Shown: in pieces, positions 1-8,141 of the stretch
Layout: every line of letters starts with the position of its first letter
Numbering within the stretch: position 1 is the first letter of the stretch
From: Maledivibacter halophilus
GTDB lineage: Bacteria; Bacillota; Clostridia; Peptostreptococcales; Caminicellaceae
DNA: 64,000 nt
NCBI RefSeq assembly: GCF_900167445.1
Contig: NZ_FUZT01000006.1
Coordinates: 248,001-312,000 of the forward strand
Direction: 5' to 3'
Position numbers and translations under genes: made by a program
The notes under the pieces: generated by a model
What the model was told of the DNA's origin: nothing
Seen by the model: only the letters and a program-made list of their open reading frames with translations
The model's database searches: none

Positions 1-1
1 T

Positions 2-715
2 CATATAAATAGATATGTAGATGCATATATAACAGCAAGTGAATATACTAAAAAAGATATGATGAATAGAGGGGTAAGAAGTGAAAAGATATATCCCTAT
101 GGTATTCCAATAAAGCAAGAATTTTTAATTCAAAGGAAAAATAAAAGATATAGTAACGATGTTTTTACAATATTACTTATGGGGGGAAGTATAGGATGCA
201 GTTCAATAGAGCAGATTTTAAAACAGCTGATAGATTGTAAAAATAGATTGAGAATAATTACTGTATGTGGGAAAAATAAAGATTTAATGGATAATATAAA
301 AAGAAATTTTCTACATAAAGCAGGTAATAAGGAAATTCTCTTATATGGATTTACAAATGATATCCCTAGACTTATGCACAGGTCTGATATCCTTATATCA
401 AAGCCAGGGGGATTAACAGTAGCTGAAGCTATTGCTTCCAATATACCAATGATAATTCCAAATATGCTTCCAGGACAAGAAGAAGAAAATGCTGAATTTT
501 TAGCTGAAGCTGGTGCAGCTATAATTAGCTATAATACCCAGTCCATAAATGAAGAAATAAATCATTTAATAGAAAATCCCAACCTCATAAAATTGATGGA
601 AAAGAATATGAAAAAGCTTTTTAAGGGATATTCTCTAGAAGGAATTATAAGTATAAGTACTAATTTAATTATTAATTATGAAAAGGAAGAGTATTTACTG
701 AAAAATGTAAAGTAA
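2..715 (+). CDS. GT28-type diacylglycerol glycosyltransferase, C-terminal part (partial at left edge)
   Basis: The frame is open to base 2, so this is the C-terminal ~237 codons of a gene starting outside the window; the ATG at 59 is internal. The visible part is the sugar-nucleotide-binding half of a UgtP/MGDG-synthase type GT-B enzyme: a glycine-rich turn (LLMGGSIGCSS), the segment DILISKPGGLTVAEAIA that contacts the nucleotide, and NMLPGQEEEN. Such enzymes transfer glucose or galactose from a UDP-sugar to diacylglycerol at the inner membrane face to make glycolipids or a lipoteichoic-acid anchor. Substrate cannot be told from this fragment. No clear terminator follows. Confidence 0.8.
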   Translation, partial: HINRYVDAYITASEYTKKDMMNRGVRSEKIYPYGIPIKQEFLIQRKNKRYSNDVFTILLMGGSIGCSSIEQILKQLIDCKNRLRIITVCGKNKDLMDNIKRNFLHKAGNKEILLYGFTNDIPRLMHRSDILISKPGGLTVAEAIASNIPMIIPNMLPGQEEENAEFLAEAGAAIISYNTQSINEEINHLIENPNLIKLMEKNMKKLFKGYSLEGIISISTNLIINYEKEEYLLKNVK

Positions 716-1089
716 CTTGCCTATTATTTGTTCATCTTTTTAAATTATGTTACGATATCTATGTAAAGGAAAAGAGAAATAGGAAATATATTAAATGATT
801 TCCTAGGTAATAGTGAAATTATGATAACTATAAACAATTTTCATATTATTACGACCATAAGTATCAAGTTTTTGTAGAAAAAGATTTACTAAATAGCAAA
901 AAGTTTATTTCTTTTTTTATTCTGTCATTAGTGGAATATTTATTAATGATAGGTATAGTATTAGTATATTAATAATTTTTATATGGTTAAGAAAAAATGT
1001 TTGTTAAATACTTTCTTATTATGTTGCAATTTAAAAAGATTATAAATTGTATTGTAACTAAAAAAAATAGGTAACATATATTGAAAATA
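716..1089. other. gene-free stretch before the peroxiredoxin
   Basis: About 370 bases with very low GC. One frame (about 830-972, plus) could encode a hydrophobic peptide but has no usable start and no ribosome binding site. I see no RNA fold or repeat that stands out. It probably holds the promoter of the peroxiredoxin gene. Confidence 0.5.
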
Positions 1090-1104
1090 AGGAGGTATTT
1101 GAAA

Positions 1105-1806
1105 ATGTATAATCCATATTTGTATCCAATGAATCATAATATGTATAGAAGAGCTGTTAACAACAATTATCCTTATGAAGCTTATAATAAAAAGATTTTG
1201 GCTCAAAGCAACACACCTAACCAAGAGGATAAGAATTGTGAGAAAGGGTTTAATATAGGTGAACCTGCACCTGAATTTACCCTAAGTGGTATAGTTAATG
1301 GAGAACCTAAAGAAGTTTCATTGTCAGACTATCAAGGAAAGTGGGTAGTAGTATTTTTTTATGGATCAGATTTTACATTTGTATGACCTACAGAATTAGC
1401 AGCAGTTGCTGATTTATATAGTGAGTTTAAGGCCCTTGATACTGAGGTCCTTGCTATTAGCACCGACAGCATATATTCCCATAAAATTTTCATGGAGACT
1501 TCACCATCTGCAAGAAAAATAAATTATCCACTGTTATCTGATAGAACTCAAGAGGTATCTAGAAAATATGGTGTTCTAAATGAAAAGGAAGGCTTTGCAT
1601 ATAGAGGTGCTTTCATAATAGATCCTGATGGAAATATACAGGCTTATTTAGTTAATCCACAACCAGTGGGAAGAAATATAAATGAAATTCTAAGAATCAT
1701 TCAGGGGCTTCAGTATAACAGAAGAACAGGGCTTGGAGTACCAGCGAACTGGAAGCCTGGAGAGAGGGGAATTCCAGTGGGGTGGAATTATGTTGGTAAA
1801 TATTAA
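1105..1806 (+). CDS. prxU: selenocysteine-containing peroxiredoxin (PrxU type), UGA-decoded
   Basis: AhpC/Prx1-family peroxidase of 233 aa that reduces hydroperoxides, read through an in-frame TGA at 1384-1386. The frame continues unbroken on both sides ([17 protein letters not shown]), and the TGA sits exactly where family members carry the peroxidatic cysteine (FTFVCPTE), so it is read as Sec94 rather than a nonsense mutation. A hairpin suitable as a bacterial SECIS lies at 1393-1415. The start ATG follows AAGGAGGT at 1090-1097 with 7 bases spacing. The usual C-terminal resolving cysteine (VCPANW) is Val212 (GVPANW); the only cysteine in the chain is Cys45, inside an unusual ~50-residue Tyr/Asn-rich N-terminal extension. 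A terminator follows. Annotation software would probably split this gene in two. Confidence 0.9.
1393..1415 (+). promoter_or_regulatory. bacterial SECIS-like hairpin for UGA recoding
   Basis: GAATTAGCA (1393-1401) pairs with TGCTGATTT (1407-1415), 9 bp including two G-U pairs, closing the pentaloop GCAGT. The first loop G lies 16 bases after the UGA, at the short end of the spacing known for bacterial SECIS elements, and the loop keeps a G and a U as SelB-binding loops do. Seen in sequence; function inferred from the family. Confidence 0.75.
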
Positions 1807-1840
1807 ATAATTCAAATATATTAAAGTTTTAAAAATATTA

Positions 1841-1873
1841 GAAAACCTTTGAAATATAAAAGCAAAGGTTTTC
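1841..1873. terminator. intrinsic terminator between convergent genes
   Basis: GAAAACCTTTG (1841-1851) pairs perfectly with CAAAGGTTTTC (1863-1873). It lies between the peroxiredoxin stop and the convergent DUF2642 gene and could serve both. Confidence 0.75.
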
Positions 1874-1887
1874 GTTGTTCTAATATA

Positions 1888-2142
1888 TTATTTAATTGGC
1901 ATTACAAAAACTATCTGTTGAATCCTAACAAAAGTTGGCTGATCTTCTTCAAGCTCTTTTAATACAATATGATCGGGTTTTACTTCTATAAGATTTCCTT
2001 GAACAACACCTCTAACGGTGTCTACAATAACCCTCTTACCTATAATACTTTCTAATGTCTCAACTACATAAGGGTCTATCAATGATATCATTTGAACTGG
2101 ATATTGCATATTGTTTTGTTGAAATCTGTATCCATTAAACAA
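1888..2142 (-). CDS. DUF2642 (YuzF-like) spore-coat-type protein
   Basis: Small 84-aa protein with the DUF2642 pattern: SLIDPYVVETLESIIGKRV, then VDTVRGVVQGNLIEVKPDHIVL and a hydrophobic C-terminus. The family occurs in spore formers and includes coat-associated proteins. TTG at 2142 is chosen as start because AAGGAGG (2157-2151) lies 8 bases before it; the upstream ATG at 2166 would put that ribosome binding site inside the coding sequence. Convergent with the selenoperoxiredoxin, which also has a coat-like Tyr/Asn-rich N-terminus. The molecular role is unknown. Confidence 0.75.
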   Translation of the reverse strand: MFNGYRFQQNNMQYPVQMISLIDPYVVETLESIIGKRVIVDTVRGVVQGNLIEVKPDHIVLKELEEDQPTFVRIQQIVFVMPIK

Positions 2143-2266
2143 TTTAAAAACCTCCTTAATATACATATAATTATCTTGAAATTATCATATGTATAAAGGT
2201 TGTATTAAGTTACATAAAAACTTATAGAGGCTTAAGTAAAGATTTTAACTCATACATATAATGTAA

Positions 2267-3493
2267 TTATCTTTTTTTATTATGATATTTATAAGCCTTC
2301 TTAGAGCTAGTATTTATTCTTTTTGAGTGCTTTTTTTTAGGATACCGATTATTTGATTTAAATTTTTCTCTACTATCACCTGTAGTTGTTAAAGTTTTTC
2401 TTGGAATCTTAAATTTAATATCTTTTTCTATAGTATCTAAAACCTTTTTATCCTTTGGAGCTACAAATAGATATGCATATCCTTTTTCACCAGCTCTTCC
2501 AGTTCGACCTATACGATGAATATAGTCTTTGGCATTTTCTGGGATATCATAGTTGTATATGTGGGTGACTCCGCCAATATCCAAGCCTCTAGCGGCTACA
2601 TCGGTGGCTATTAAGTATTGAAACTCTAAGTTCTTAAAAGCCTTCATAACTTTTTCTCGTTTTGCTTGGGTTAATCCGCCATGTAATTTTTGACAATTAT
2701 AACCTTTTTGATAGAGGACTTCTTCAAGTTTATCCACCCTTCTTTTCGTTCTACAAAATATAATGGCCATAAAAGGATTGTTCTCATCTAAAACCCTACA
2801 CAAATCATCCTGTTTTCTTCTATCGGTGGTTTCTATTAAAGTTTGTTTGATATTTTTAAGAGTAACTTCTTCTTTTTGGATTGCTACTATTCTTGGATTA
2901 TTCATAAACTTATAAGCCAGTTTATTAACCTGAGAGTTCATTGTTGCTGAAAAACATAGGGTTTGCCGATTCCTTGGGGTTTGCTTTATAATGGACTCAA
3001 CTTCATTTTTAAAGCCCATATGAAGCATTTGATCGGCTTCATCTAGAACTAATGTTTTCAAATTATCAAGATTGATTGTTTTTCTACGAAGATGATCTAA
3101 TAATCTTCCTGGAGTTGCGATTATTAGATGAATATTATCTTTCAATTTTTTAAGCTGTGATTGAATATCTTGTCCACCATATGCGGCTAGGACGTTTAAA
3201 TCTTTAGCTTGCTTTAACTTTTCAGCTTCCTGGGTTATTTGTATAGCTAGCTCCCTTGTAGGAGTTAGAATAAGACCTTGGATTGTATTTATATCATTAG
3301 ACATATTTTCAAACATAGGCAGTAGAAAAGCAAGAGTTTTCCCTGTACCGGTTTGGGCCTCGGCTATAACATCATTTCCGTCTTTTATTAGCTGAATGCT
3401 TTGTTGTTGAATTGGAGTTGGATTATTTATTCCATGATTTTTAAGGACTTTCACAATATCATCACTAATATCTAGCTTTTTAAATTTTATCAT
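2267..3493 (-). CDS. DEAD-box ATP-dependent RNA helicase (CshA/DeaD-like)
   Basis: 408-aa RNA helicase with the motifs in order: Q motif (PTPIQQQSI), I (AQTGTGKT), Ia (PTREL), Ib (TPGRLLD), II (DEAD), III (SAT), V (ATDVAARGLDI) and VI (HRIGRTGRAG). A short basic Lys/Arg-rich tail follows the second RecA-like domain, as in CshA-type proteins that act in RNA turnover and cold adaptation. The ATG at 3493 has GAGAGGT about 8 bases upstream; a longer reading to 3550 has none. cspA lies 450 bases upstream in the opposite direction, so two cold-adaptation genes are neighbours. Confidence 0.93.
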   Translation of the reverse strand: MIKFKKLDISDDIVKVLKNHGINNPTPIQQQSIQLIKDGNDVIAEAQTGTGKTLAFLLPMFENMSNDINTIQGLILTPTRELAIQITQEAEKLKQAKDLNVLAAYGGQDIQSQLKKLKDNIHLIIATPGRLLDHLRRKTINLDNLKTLVLDEADQMLHMGFKNEVESIIKQTPRNRQTLCFSATMNSQVNKLAYKFMNNPRIVAIQKEEVTLKNIKQTLIETTDRRKQDDLCRVLDENNPFMAIIFCRTKRRVDKLEEVLYQKGYNCQKLHGGLTQAKREKVMKAFKNLEFQYLIATDVAARGLDIGGVTHIYNYDIPENAKDYIHRIGRTGRAGEKGYAYLFVAPKDKKVLDTIEKDIKFKIPRKTLTTTGDSREKFKSNNRYPKKKHSKRINTSSKKAYKYHNKKR

Positions 3494-3545
3494 AACAATG
3501 TACCTCTCAATTTCAATTATTAAGGAAACTTCATAATTAAGATTT

Positions 3546-3620
3546 AGCAAAATTGCATAATAGCTAGGGTATGTCTTTGAAGATTTTAAAGCTGCATAAG
3601 GTAATTATGGAATTTGCTCA
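3546..3620 (+). repeat. MITE-like palindromic repeat, copy E (divergent, shortened)
   Basis: The left end AGCAAAATTGCATAA and the right end GTAATTATGGAATTTGCTCA match the ends of the repeats at 5519, 15697, 27953 and 40172. About 75 bp, more decayed than the 120-bp copies. Same orientation as the 5519 copy, judged by the AAGGTAATTATG right arm. Confidence 0.6.
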
Positions 3621-3698
3621 ATTAAGTATATCAGATTTTAAGCATAATAAAAAGATATACTGATTAAAATATATTTTGATAAATAGTGAAAAAAACGC

Positions 3699-3726
3699 TT
3701 GACTTATTCTGTAAATAGTATATGAT
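3699..3726 (+). promoter_or_regulatory. sigma-A promoter of cspA
   Basis: -35 TTGACT (3699-3704) and -10 TATGAT (3721-3726) with a 16-base spacer. Transcription from about 3733 gives cspA a leader of roughly 210 bases. Confidence 0.65.
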
Positions 3727-3732
3727 TATAGA

Positions 3733-3946
3733 GAACCTTTATTCATAGGTAAATAATTTATTACAGAAGAATATTTTTCGAAAAATCTAAAAATAGGAAT
3801 AACTTAAAGTATAGATTTCGAAATTTTTATTCTAGGTCATTTCATAAAATGGTATATGACCAAAGCGAAAGGGTTTATGCCCTTGAGTTGTATTAATAAT
3901 TTTTTACATAGAATAAAAGGAATAAAAATTTCGGAGGTAAGAAAAT
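3733..3946 (+). promoter_or_regulatory. long structured 5' leader of the cold-shock gene
   Basis: The leader contains a large imperfect inverted repeat (3768-3788 with 3813-3833), a GGTCAT/ATGACC hairpin (3835-3861) and a small AGGG/CCCT hairpin (around 3869-3883). Cold-shock mRNAs commonly have long leaders that refold with temperature. No named Rfam element was recognised. Confidence 0.5.
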
Positions 3947-4144
3947 ATGACTGGTACAGTAAAATGGTTTAATGCAGACAAAGGATTTGGATTCATTACT
4001 ACAGAAGAAGGAAATGATGTTTTTGCTCATTTCTCACAAATTAACAAAGAAGGATTCAAAACTTTAGAAGAAGGTCAAGAAGTATCCTTTGACGTTGTTG
4101 AAGGAGCTAAAGGTCCTCAAGCTTCAAACATTACAGTAATCTAA
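3947..4144 (+). CDS. cspA: cold-shock protein CspA family
   Basis: 65-aa OB-fold nucleic-acid chaperone, full length for the family. RNP1 (KGFGFIT) and RNP2 (DVFAHFS) are intact, and the chain opens with the usual [14 protein letters not shown]. It binds single-stranded RNA and melts secondary structure. ATG follows CGGAGG with 8 bases spacing. Monocistronic between its own promoter with a long leader and a strong terminator. Confidence 0.96.
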   Translation: MTGTVKWFNADKGFGFITTEEGNDVFAHFSQINKEGFKTLEEGQEVSFDVVEGAKGPQASNITVI

Positions 4145-4164
4145 TTAAATAAATTAGAGTATTG

Positions 4165-4195
4165 AAACCTGAAGAGATTATCTTCGGGTTTTTTT
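4165..4195 (+). terminator. intrinsic terminator of cspA
   Basis: AAACCTGAAG (4165-4174) pairs with CTTCGGGTTT (4182-4191) and is followed by a T-run. Confidence 0.85.
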
Positions 4196-4357
4196 ATTTT
4201 TTGTAAAACTGTTTTATAATAAAGATCTTTATTTTATTATAGTATGGAATATTTTACTTTTATCAAATTCTATATTTTTTTGGTATAATTTTAAATAGAC
4301 TGTATTACTTTAGATTCAGTAATATTGGTTTTAATATAATAAGGAAGGTGGTTATAA

Positions 4358-5431
4358 TTGGGTAAAAAGTCTATAGCATTGTTTTTAAGTTTATCTTTAG
4401 CGGCTATTCCTAGCGGAATGGTATTTGCAAACAGTAAACATCAATTACATAAGAAAGGAATGAATTGTGAAGAAGTTAAAATAATTCAGAGTTCATTAAA
4501 GCAGGACGGTACATATGATTATAAAAAGTTTACTACATATTTTGGGCCAATAACAGAAGAAGCTGTTATAGAGTTTCAAAAGAAATATAAATTGCAAGCC
4601 GATGGTATAGTGGGGCAATCGACAATTGATAAAATGAAAGAGATAGGCGTATTCCAGGATATTGGAAATTCCAATCTCGTTCTAAATAGTAATCAAGCTA
4701 TTTACAAGAAAGGTATGGGTAATGAAGATATACCTATTATACAGAAGGCATTAAAACTTGATGGAGTTTATGATTATCATCAGTTTACTACATACTTTGG
4801 AACAATAACTGAAAAAGCAGTTATAAAATTTCAAAAAAAATATGGATTGAATCCCGATGGAGTTATAGGCCTTTCAAGCTTAAAAAAAATGGAGCAGCTG
4901 GGACTGATAAAGTATAATCCCAATCAAAAGGTAAGTAGGGGAGTAGTTCAAAGAAAAGGCTTTGGAGAATATTTAGACTGGTGGACTCAAGTTAAGGGAA
5001 AGCTAATTAATAGAGGAGATAATGTACTGGTACAAGATTTTCAAACAAAAAAGAAATTCTATGTTAAAGTTACCTATGGTACTAACCATGCCGATGTAGA
5101 AGGTTTGACAATGAAGGATACAAATATTATGAAGGACATCTGGGGAGGCTTCAGTTGGAGTAGAAGACCAGTATTGGTATACGTAGGGAATAGGGTTTTG
5201 GCAGCTTCCATGACTAATATGCCCCATGCTGGAATAGATAATCAGCCAGAAGGAGCCACTTTATCAAAAAGAAGTGGGGGATATGGAAGAGGCTATAATC
5301 TTGATATGGTCAAAAATAACGGTATGAATGGAGTTGTAGATCTTCATTTTAAAAATAGTACAAGGCATATGGACAATAGAAAGGATAAAAATCATCAAAA
5401 TTCAATTAAAAAATCAGCTGGATTAAAGTAA
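4358..5431 (+). CDS. secreted protein with two peptidoglycan-binding domains
   Basis: 357 aa starting with TTG, with AAGGAAGGTGG at 4341-4351 as ribosome binding site. A signal peptide (lysines, then FLSLSLAAIPSGMVFA) is followed by two PG_binding_1 repeats, each with a KGM..EDIPIIQKALK start and an F..KYGLNPDGVIG end (about residues 30-100 and 115-180). The C-terminal ~150 residues form a conserved clostridial domain with GTNHADVEGLT, IWGGFSWSRRPVLVYV, NMPHAGID and DLHFKNSTRH. Its His and Asp residues suggest a metal or catalytic site, but I know no established activity. Likely wall- or spore-cortex-associated. Own terminator downstream. Confidence 0.8.
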   Translation: MGKKSIALFLSLSLAAIPSGMVFANSKHQLHKKGMNCEEVKIIQSSLKQDGTYDYKKFTTYFGPITEEAVIEFQKKYKLQADGIVGQSTIDKMKEIGVFQDIGNSNLVLNSNQAIYKKGMGNEDIPIIQKALKLDGVYDYHQFTTYFGTITEKAVIKFQKKYGLNPDGVIGLSSLKKMEQLGLIKYNPNQKVSRGVVQRKGFGEYLDWWTQVKGKLINRGDNVLVQDFQTKKKFYVKVTYGTNHADVEGLTMKDTNIMKDIWGGFSWSRRPVLVYVGNRVLAASMTNMPHAGIDNQPEGATLSKRSGGYGRGYNLDMVKNNGMNGVVDLHFKNSTRHMDNRKDKNHQNSIKKSAGLK

Positions 5432-5456
5432 TAAAGATAATCAGTTTAATTATAAA

Positions 5457-5497
5457 ATAACTCCAAGAATAACATATAGAAAATCTTGGGGTTATTT
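5457..5497 (+). terminator. intrinsic terminator
   Basis: ATAACTCCAAGA (5457-5468) pairs with TCTTGGGGTTAT (5484-5495), then TTTAT. It ends the peptidoglycan-binding gene. Confidence 0.75.
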
Positions 5498-5518
5498 TAT
5501 ATGTTATAATATTCATAT

Positions 5519-5638
5519 TGAGGAAATTGCATAATTCTAACTTGGCAAAATTACATAATATATATGATATAGCTTGAGAAATTTCAAAACAATATGTAGT
5601 AGTTGGTTTTTTGGAAAGGTAATTATGCAATTTGCTCA
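5519..5638 (+). repeat. MITE-like palindromic repeat, copy A (reference copy)
   Basis: 120 bp with terminal inverted repeats TGAGGAAATTGCATAATT and (right end) AATTATGCAATTTGCTCA. The interior ATATATATGATATA..ACATATGTAGTA-type core is shared with the copy at 40172. No open frame of its own. TAT flanks both ends, a possible short target duplication. Confidence 0.75.
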
Positions 5639-5677
5639 TATTATCAAATTAGTATTAAAAGGGAAGTGAATTGCTTA

Positions 5678-6247
5678 ATGAATTTTAGACAAGAAATATT
5701 AAAATATCAACCAATTAATGAGCAAGAAAGAAAGGATAAAGAAATTACATTAGGCTATATTGACCAATTTATTGAAAATATTTTAACCAGAGAAAATAAA
5801 ATAGCCCATATGACAAGCTCTGGACTGATTTTAAATAAATCCTTAGATAAAATCCTTATGATTCATCATAATATCTATAACACTTGGACATGGACTGGAG
5901 GCCATGCAGATGGTGATACAGATATGCTCAAGGTGGCTCTTAAGGAAGCAAAGGAGGAGACCGGACTTTTAGATATAGTACCTTTGACTTATGATTTAGC
6001 TTCTATTGATATTATACCTGTATATGGACATATTAAAAGGGGAGAATATGTATCTTCCCATTTGCATTTGAACACATCCTACATATTAATAGGAGATGAA
6101 AGGGAAGAGCTCGTCATTAATCAAGAGGAGACCAGCGATGTTGGATGGGTTGAAGTAAATAGGCTGGACCAGTATTCAAATGAACCATATTTAATTGAAA
6201 TTTATAATAAGATTATAGAAAAAGCAAAGAGTGTTAACATAATATAA
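5678..6247 (+). CDS. NUDIX hydrolase
   Basis: 189-aa pyrophosphohydrolase with a Nudix box at GGHADGDTDMLKVALKEAKE followed by ETGL. The conserved REXXEE core reads KEAKEE, and the first box Glu is Asp. Enzymes of this type cleave nucleoside diphosphates linked to another moiety; substrate not predictable. The ATG at 5678 is preferred over an in-frame ATG at 5603 that lies inside the upstream repeat; GGGAAGTGA provides a modest ribosome binding site. Convergent with the UMF1 transporter. Confidence 0.85.
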   Translation: MNFRQEILKYQPINEQERKDKEITLGYIDQFIENILTRENKIAHMTSSGLILNKSLDKILMIHHNIYNTWTWTGGHADGDTDMLKVALKEAKEETGLLDIVPLTYDLASIDIIPVYGHIKRGEYVSSHLHLNTSYILIGDEREELVINQEETSDVGWVEVNRLDQYSNEPYLIEIYNKIIEKAKSVNII

Positions 6248-6259
6248 TTATGTTAACAC
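6231..6259. terminator. perfect palindrome acting as bidirectional terminator
   Basis: GTGTTAACATAA (6231-6242) pairs perfectly with TTATGTTAACAC (6248-6259). It contains the NUDIX stop codon and lies between convergent genes. Confidence 0.65.
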
Positions 6260-6277
6260 TAGCATAAAGTTCTTATT

Positions 6278-7513
6278 TTAATTCTGAGAATTTATTTGAA
6301 CTTTTTTCAGTAATACAAATCCTAATAGAAATAAGACAACAAGACTTATAATTCCATATCTAGAGTTTTTAGTTAGTTGAGAAATAACTCCTATCATTAG
6401 GGGACCAATTATGGCTGAAAATTTACCAATAATATTATAGATTCCAAAATAACTGGAAGACATTTCCTTAGGAATCATCTTACAATACATAGAACGGCTA
6501 AGGGCTTGTATTCCACCCTGGCATGTTGCCACCAATATTGCTAAAATCCAATAATCAAAAACTGTTTTTATAAAAAATGCATATATACTAATAAAAAAAT
6601 ATATAGCTATGCCAACAAGAAGCATTTTTTTTGTTGACCATATACCAGCTAGCTTTCCAAAGAGAATTGCAAAGGGAAATGCTGCAAACTGTGTAACTAA
6701 TAATATCAGCAATAATTGATTACTTTCTATGCCAATGTCCCTTCCATAAACTGAAGCCATTTTAAATATGGTGCTTACACCGTCAATATAGAAAAAATAA
6801 GCCAGTAAGAACAAAAAGATATTGGTGTTGTTTTTAATTGTTGAAAATGTATTATACAATCTTCTAAAACTTCCTTTAAAGTTTTGACTGGATTTTTCTA
6901 CAAAATGTTTTTGTTTGACATTAATAAATATTGGAATAGAAAATATAAACCACCATAATCCAGTAATTATAAAGGATACCCTTGTGGCAGCTGTTTTAGA
7001 TGCTAGACCTATTAAAGAAGGTTTTAATATAATAGCAATACTTAAGATAAAAGGAATTGTACTGCCTATATAACCCCATGCAAATCCATTAGATGATATC
7101 CAGTCCATTTTATTTTCTTCAGTAACATCTACTAAAAGGGAATCGTAGAAGATGTTTGCGGTAAAGTAAGAAATCCCTGCAAACATATATATAATTAAAC
7201 ACAGTATAATATCCCCTTCACCAACTATAGATAATAGGGAGCAGGACAATGTTCCCATCACAACTAGGAAAAATAAGAATTTTTTCTTATTATCTTTATA
7301 GTCGGCAAGGGAGCCTAAAATAGGGGAGGATGCAGCTACTATTAGAGCTATAATCGTATTTATATAACCCCAATATGCTGTTGAATGGGAAGATGGTAGT
7401 TCATTTGCAACGACATCTTTAAAATATATAGGTAAAACTGCTGTAACAATTGTTACTACAAAAGCTGAATTTGCCCAATCGTATAAAATCCAGCTTTTCT
7501 CTTCTTTGGTCAT
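6278..7513 (-). CDS. UMF1-family MFS transporter
   Basis: 411-aa inner-membrane protein with about 12 hydrophobic segments and the UMF1/Atg22-like signature ILYDWANSAF at the N-terminus. Bacterial members are usually annotated as MFS permeases of unknown substrate. ATG at 7513 follows GGAGG. Only 13 bases separate it from plsY upstream, so the two are probably co-transcribed. The 3' end faces the palindromic terminator at 6231. Confidence 0.85.
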   Translation of the reverse strand: MTKEEKSWILYDWANSAFVVTIVTAVLPIYFKDVVANELPSSHSTAYWGYINTIIALIVAASSPILGSLADYKDNKKKFLFFLVVMGTLSCSLLSIVGEGDIILCLIIYMFAGISYFTANIFYDSLLVDVTEENKMDWISSNGFAWGYIGSTIPFILSIAIILKPSLIGLASKTAATRVSFIITGLWWFIFSIPIFINVKQKHFVEKSSQNFKGSFRRLYNTFSTIKNNTNIFLFLLAYFFYIDGVSTIFKMASVYGRDIGIESNQLLLILLVTQFAAFPFAILFGKLAGIWSTKKMLLVGIAIYFFISIYAFFIKTVFDYWILAILVATCQGGIQALSRSMYCKMIPKEMSSSYFGIYNIIGKFSAIIGPLMIGVISQLTKNSRYGIISLVVLFLLGFVLLKKVQINSQN

Positions 7514-7526
7514 ATGAGAGCCTCCA

Positions 7527-8141
7527 TTACTTTTTCTTTTTTTTGTTTATAGTTTCTCTAAGTCCTGGTTCTCTTTTATTGATGATATTTTTTATATTAG
7601 GTAGGTGCTTGTAAATAGATAAAAGAGCTATAAATATACATATAAGGATTGAATTAATAGAATATCCAAATAAATAAGTCAAAACAGGTAGAATAGAAAC
7701 AACTACGATAGTGGCCAAGGCAATATAGTCTGTTATAATTGTAATAGATACTAGGAGGAATATTAATATAAGTCCTATTCTATAGTCTATACTTATTAGC
7801 ATACCAATAAGAGAAGCTGTTCCTTTTCCACCTCGAAAGCCTAAAATAATAGGATATATATGCCCGAGCATAGTAGAAAAACCTGCTGTGAATAAAAATA
7901 TTGGTGAATCGGGAAATAGCCTTCTAACCATAATAACAGCCAACACTGCCTTTAGGATATCCAAAAGAGCTATTATAATACCATATTTCCAGCCCAATGT
8001 TTTTGTGGCATTTGATGCACCAGCATTACCATTTCCAAGATTCCGTATATCTATTTTTCTAAAGAGCCTCCCTAATATATAGGAAGTTTGAAAATTTCCC
8101 AAAGAATAGCCAATTAATGAAGCGATTATAAGTTCAAACAT
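7527..8141 (-). CDS. plsY: glycerol-3-phosphate acyltransferase PlsY (paralogue possible)
   Basis: 204-aa polytopic membrane enzyme that transfers acyl from acyl-phosphate to glycerol-3-phosphate in phospholipid synthesis. The PlsY loops are recognisable: GNGNAGASNATKTLG (motif 1), GHIYPIILGFRGGKGTAS (motif 2) and the C-terminal KHLPNIKNIINKREPG (motif 3). AAAGGAGATAATAA precedes ATG. First gene of a two-gene unit with the UMF1 transporter. It lies far from other lipid genes, so it may be a second PlsY rather than the main one. Confidence 0.85.
   Translation of the reverse strand: MFELIIASLIGYSLGNFQTSYILGRLFRKIDIRNLGNGNAGASNATKTLGWKYGIIIALLDILKAVLAVIMVRRLFPDSPIFLFTAGFSTMLGHIYPIILGFRGGKGTASLIGMLISIDYRIGLILIFLLVSITIITDYIALATIVVVSILPVLTYLFGYSINSILICIFIALLSIYKHLPNIKNIINKREPGLRETINKKKKK

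Noticed and set aside
1384..1386. In-frame TGA in the peroxiredoxin as a nonsense mutation or sequencing error
   Set aside because: It falls exactly on the peroxidatic cysteine codon, coding continues on both sides without decay, a SECIS-like hairpin follows at the right distance, and mnmH shows selenium use.
5406..5639. A 77-codon minus-strand frame across the end of the peptidoglycan-binding gene
   Set aside because: It is made by the MITE-like repeat and the gene's terminator; no ribosome binding site.
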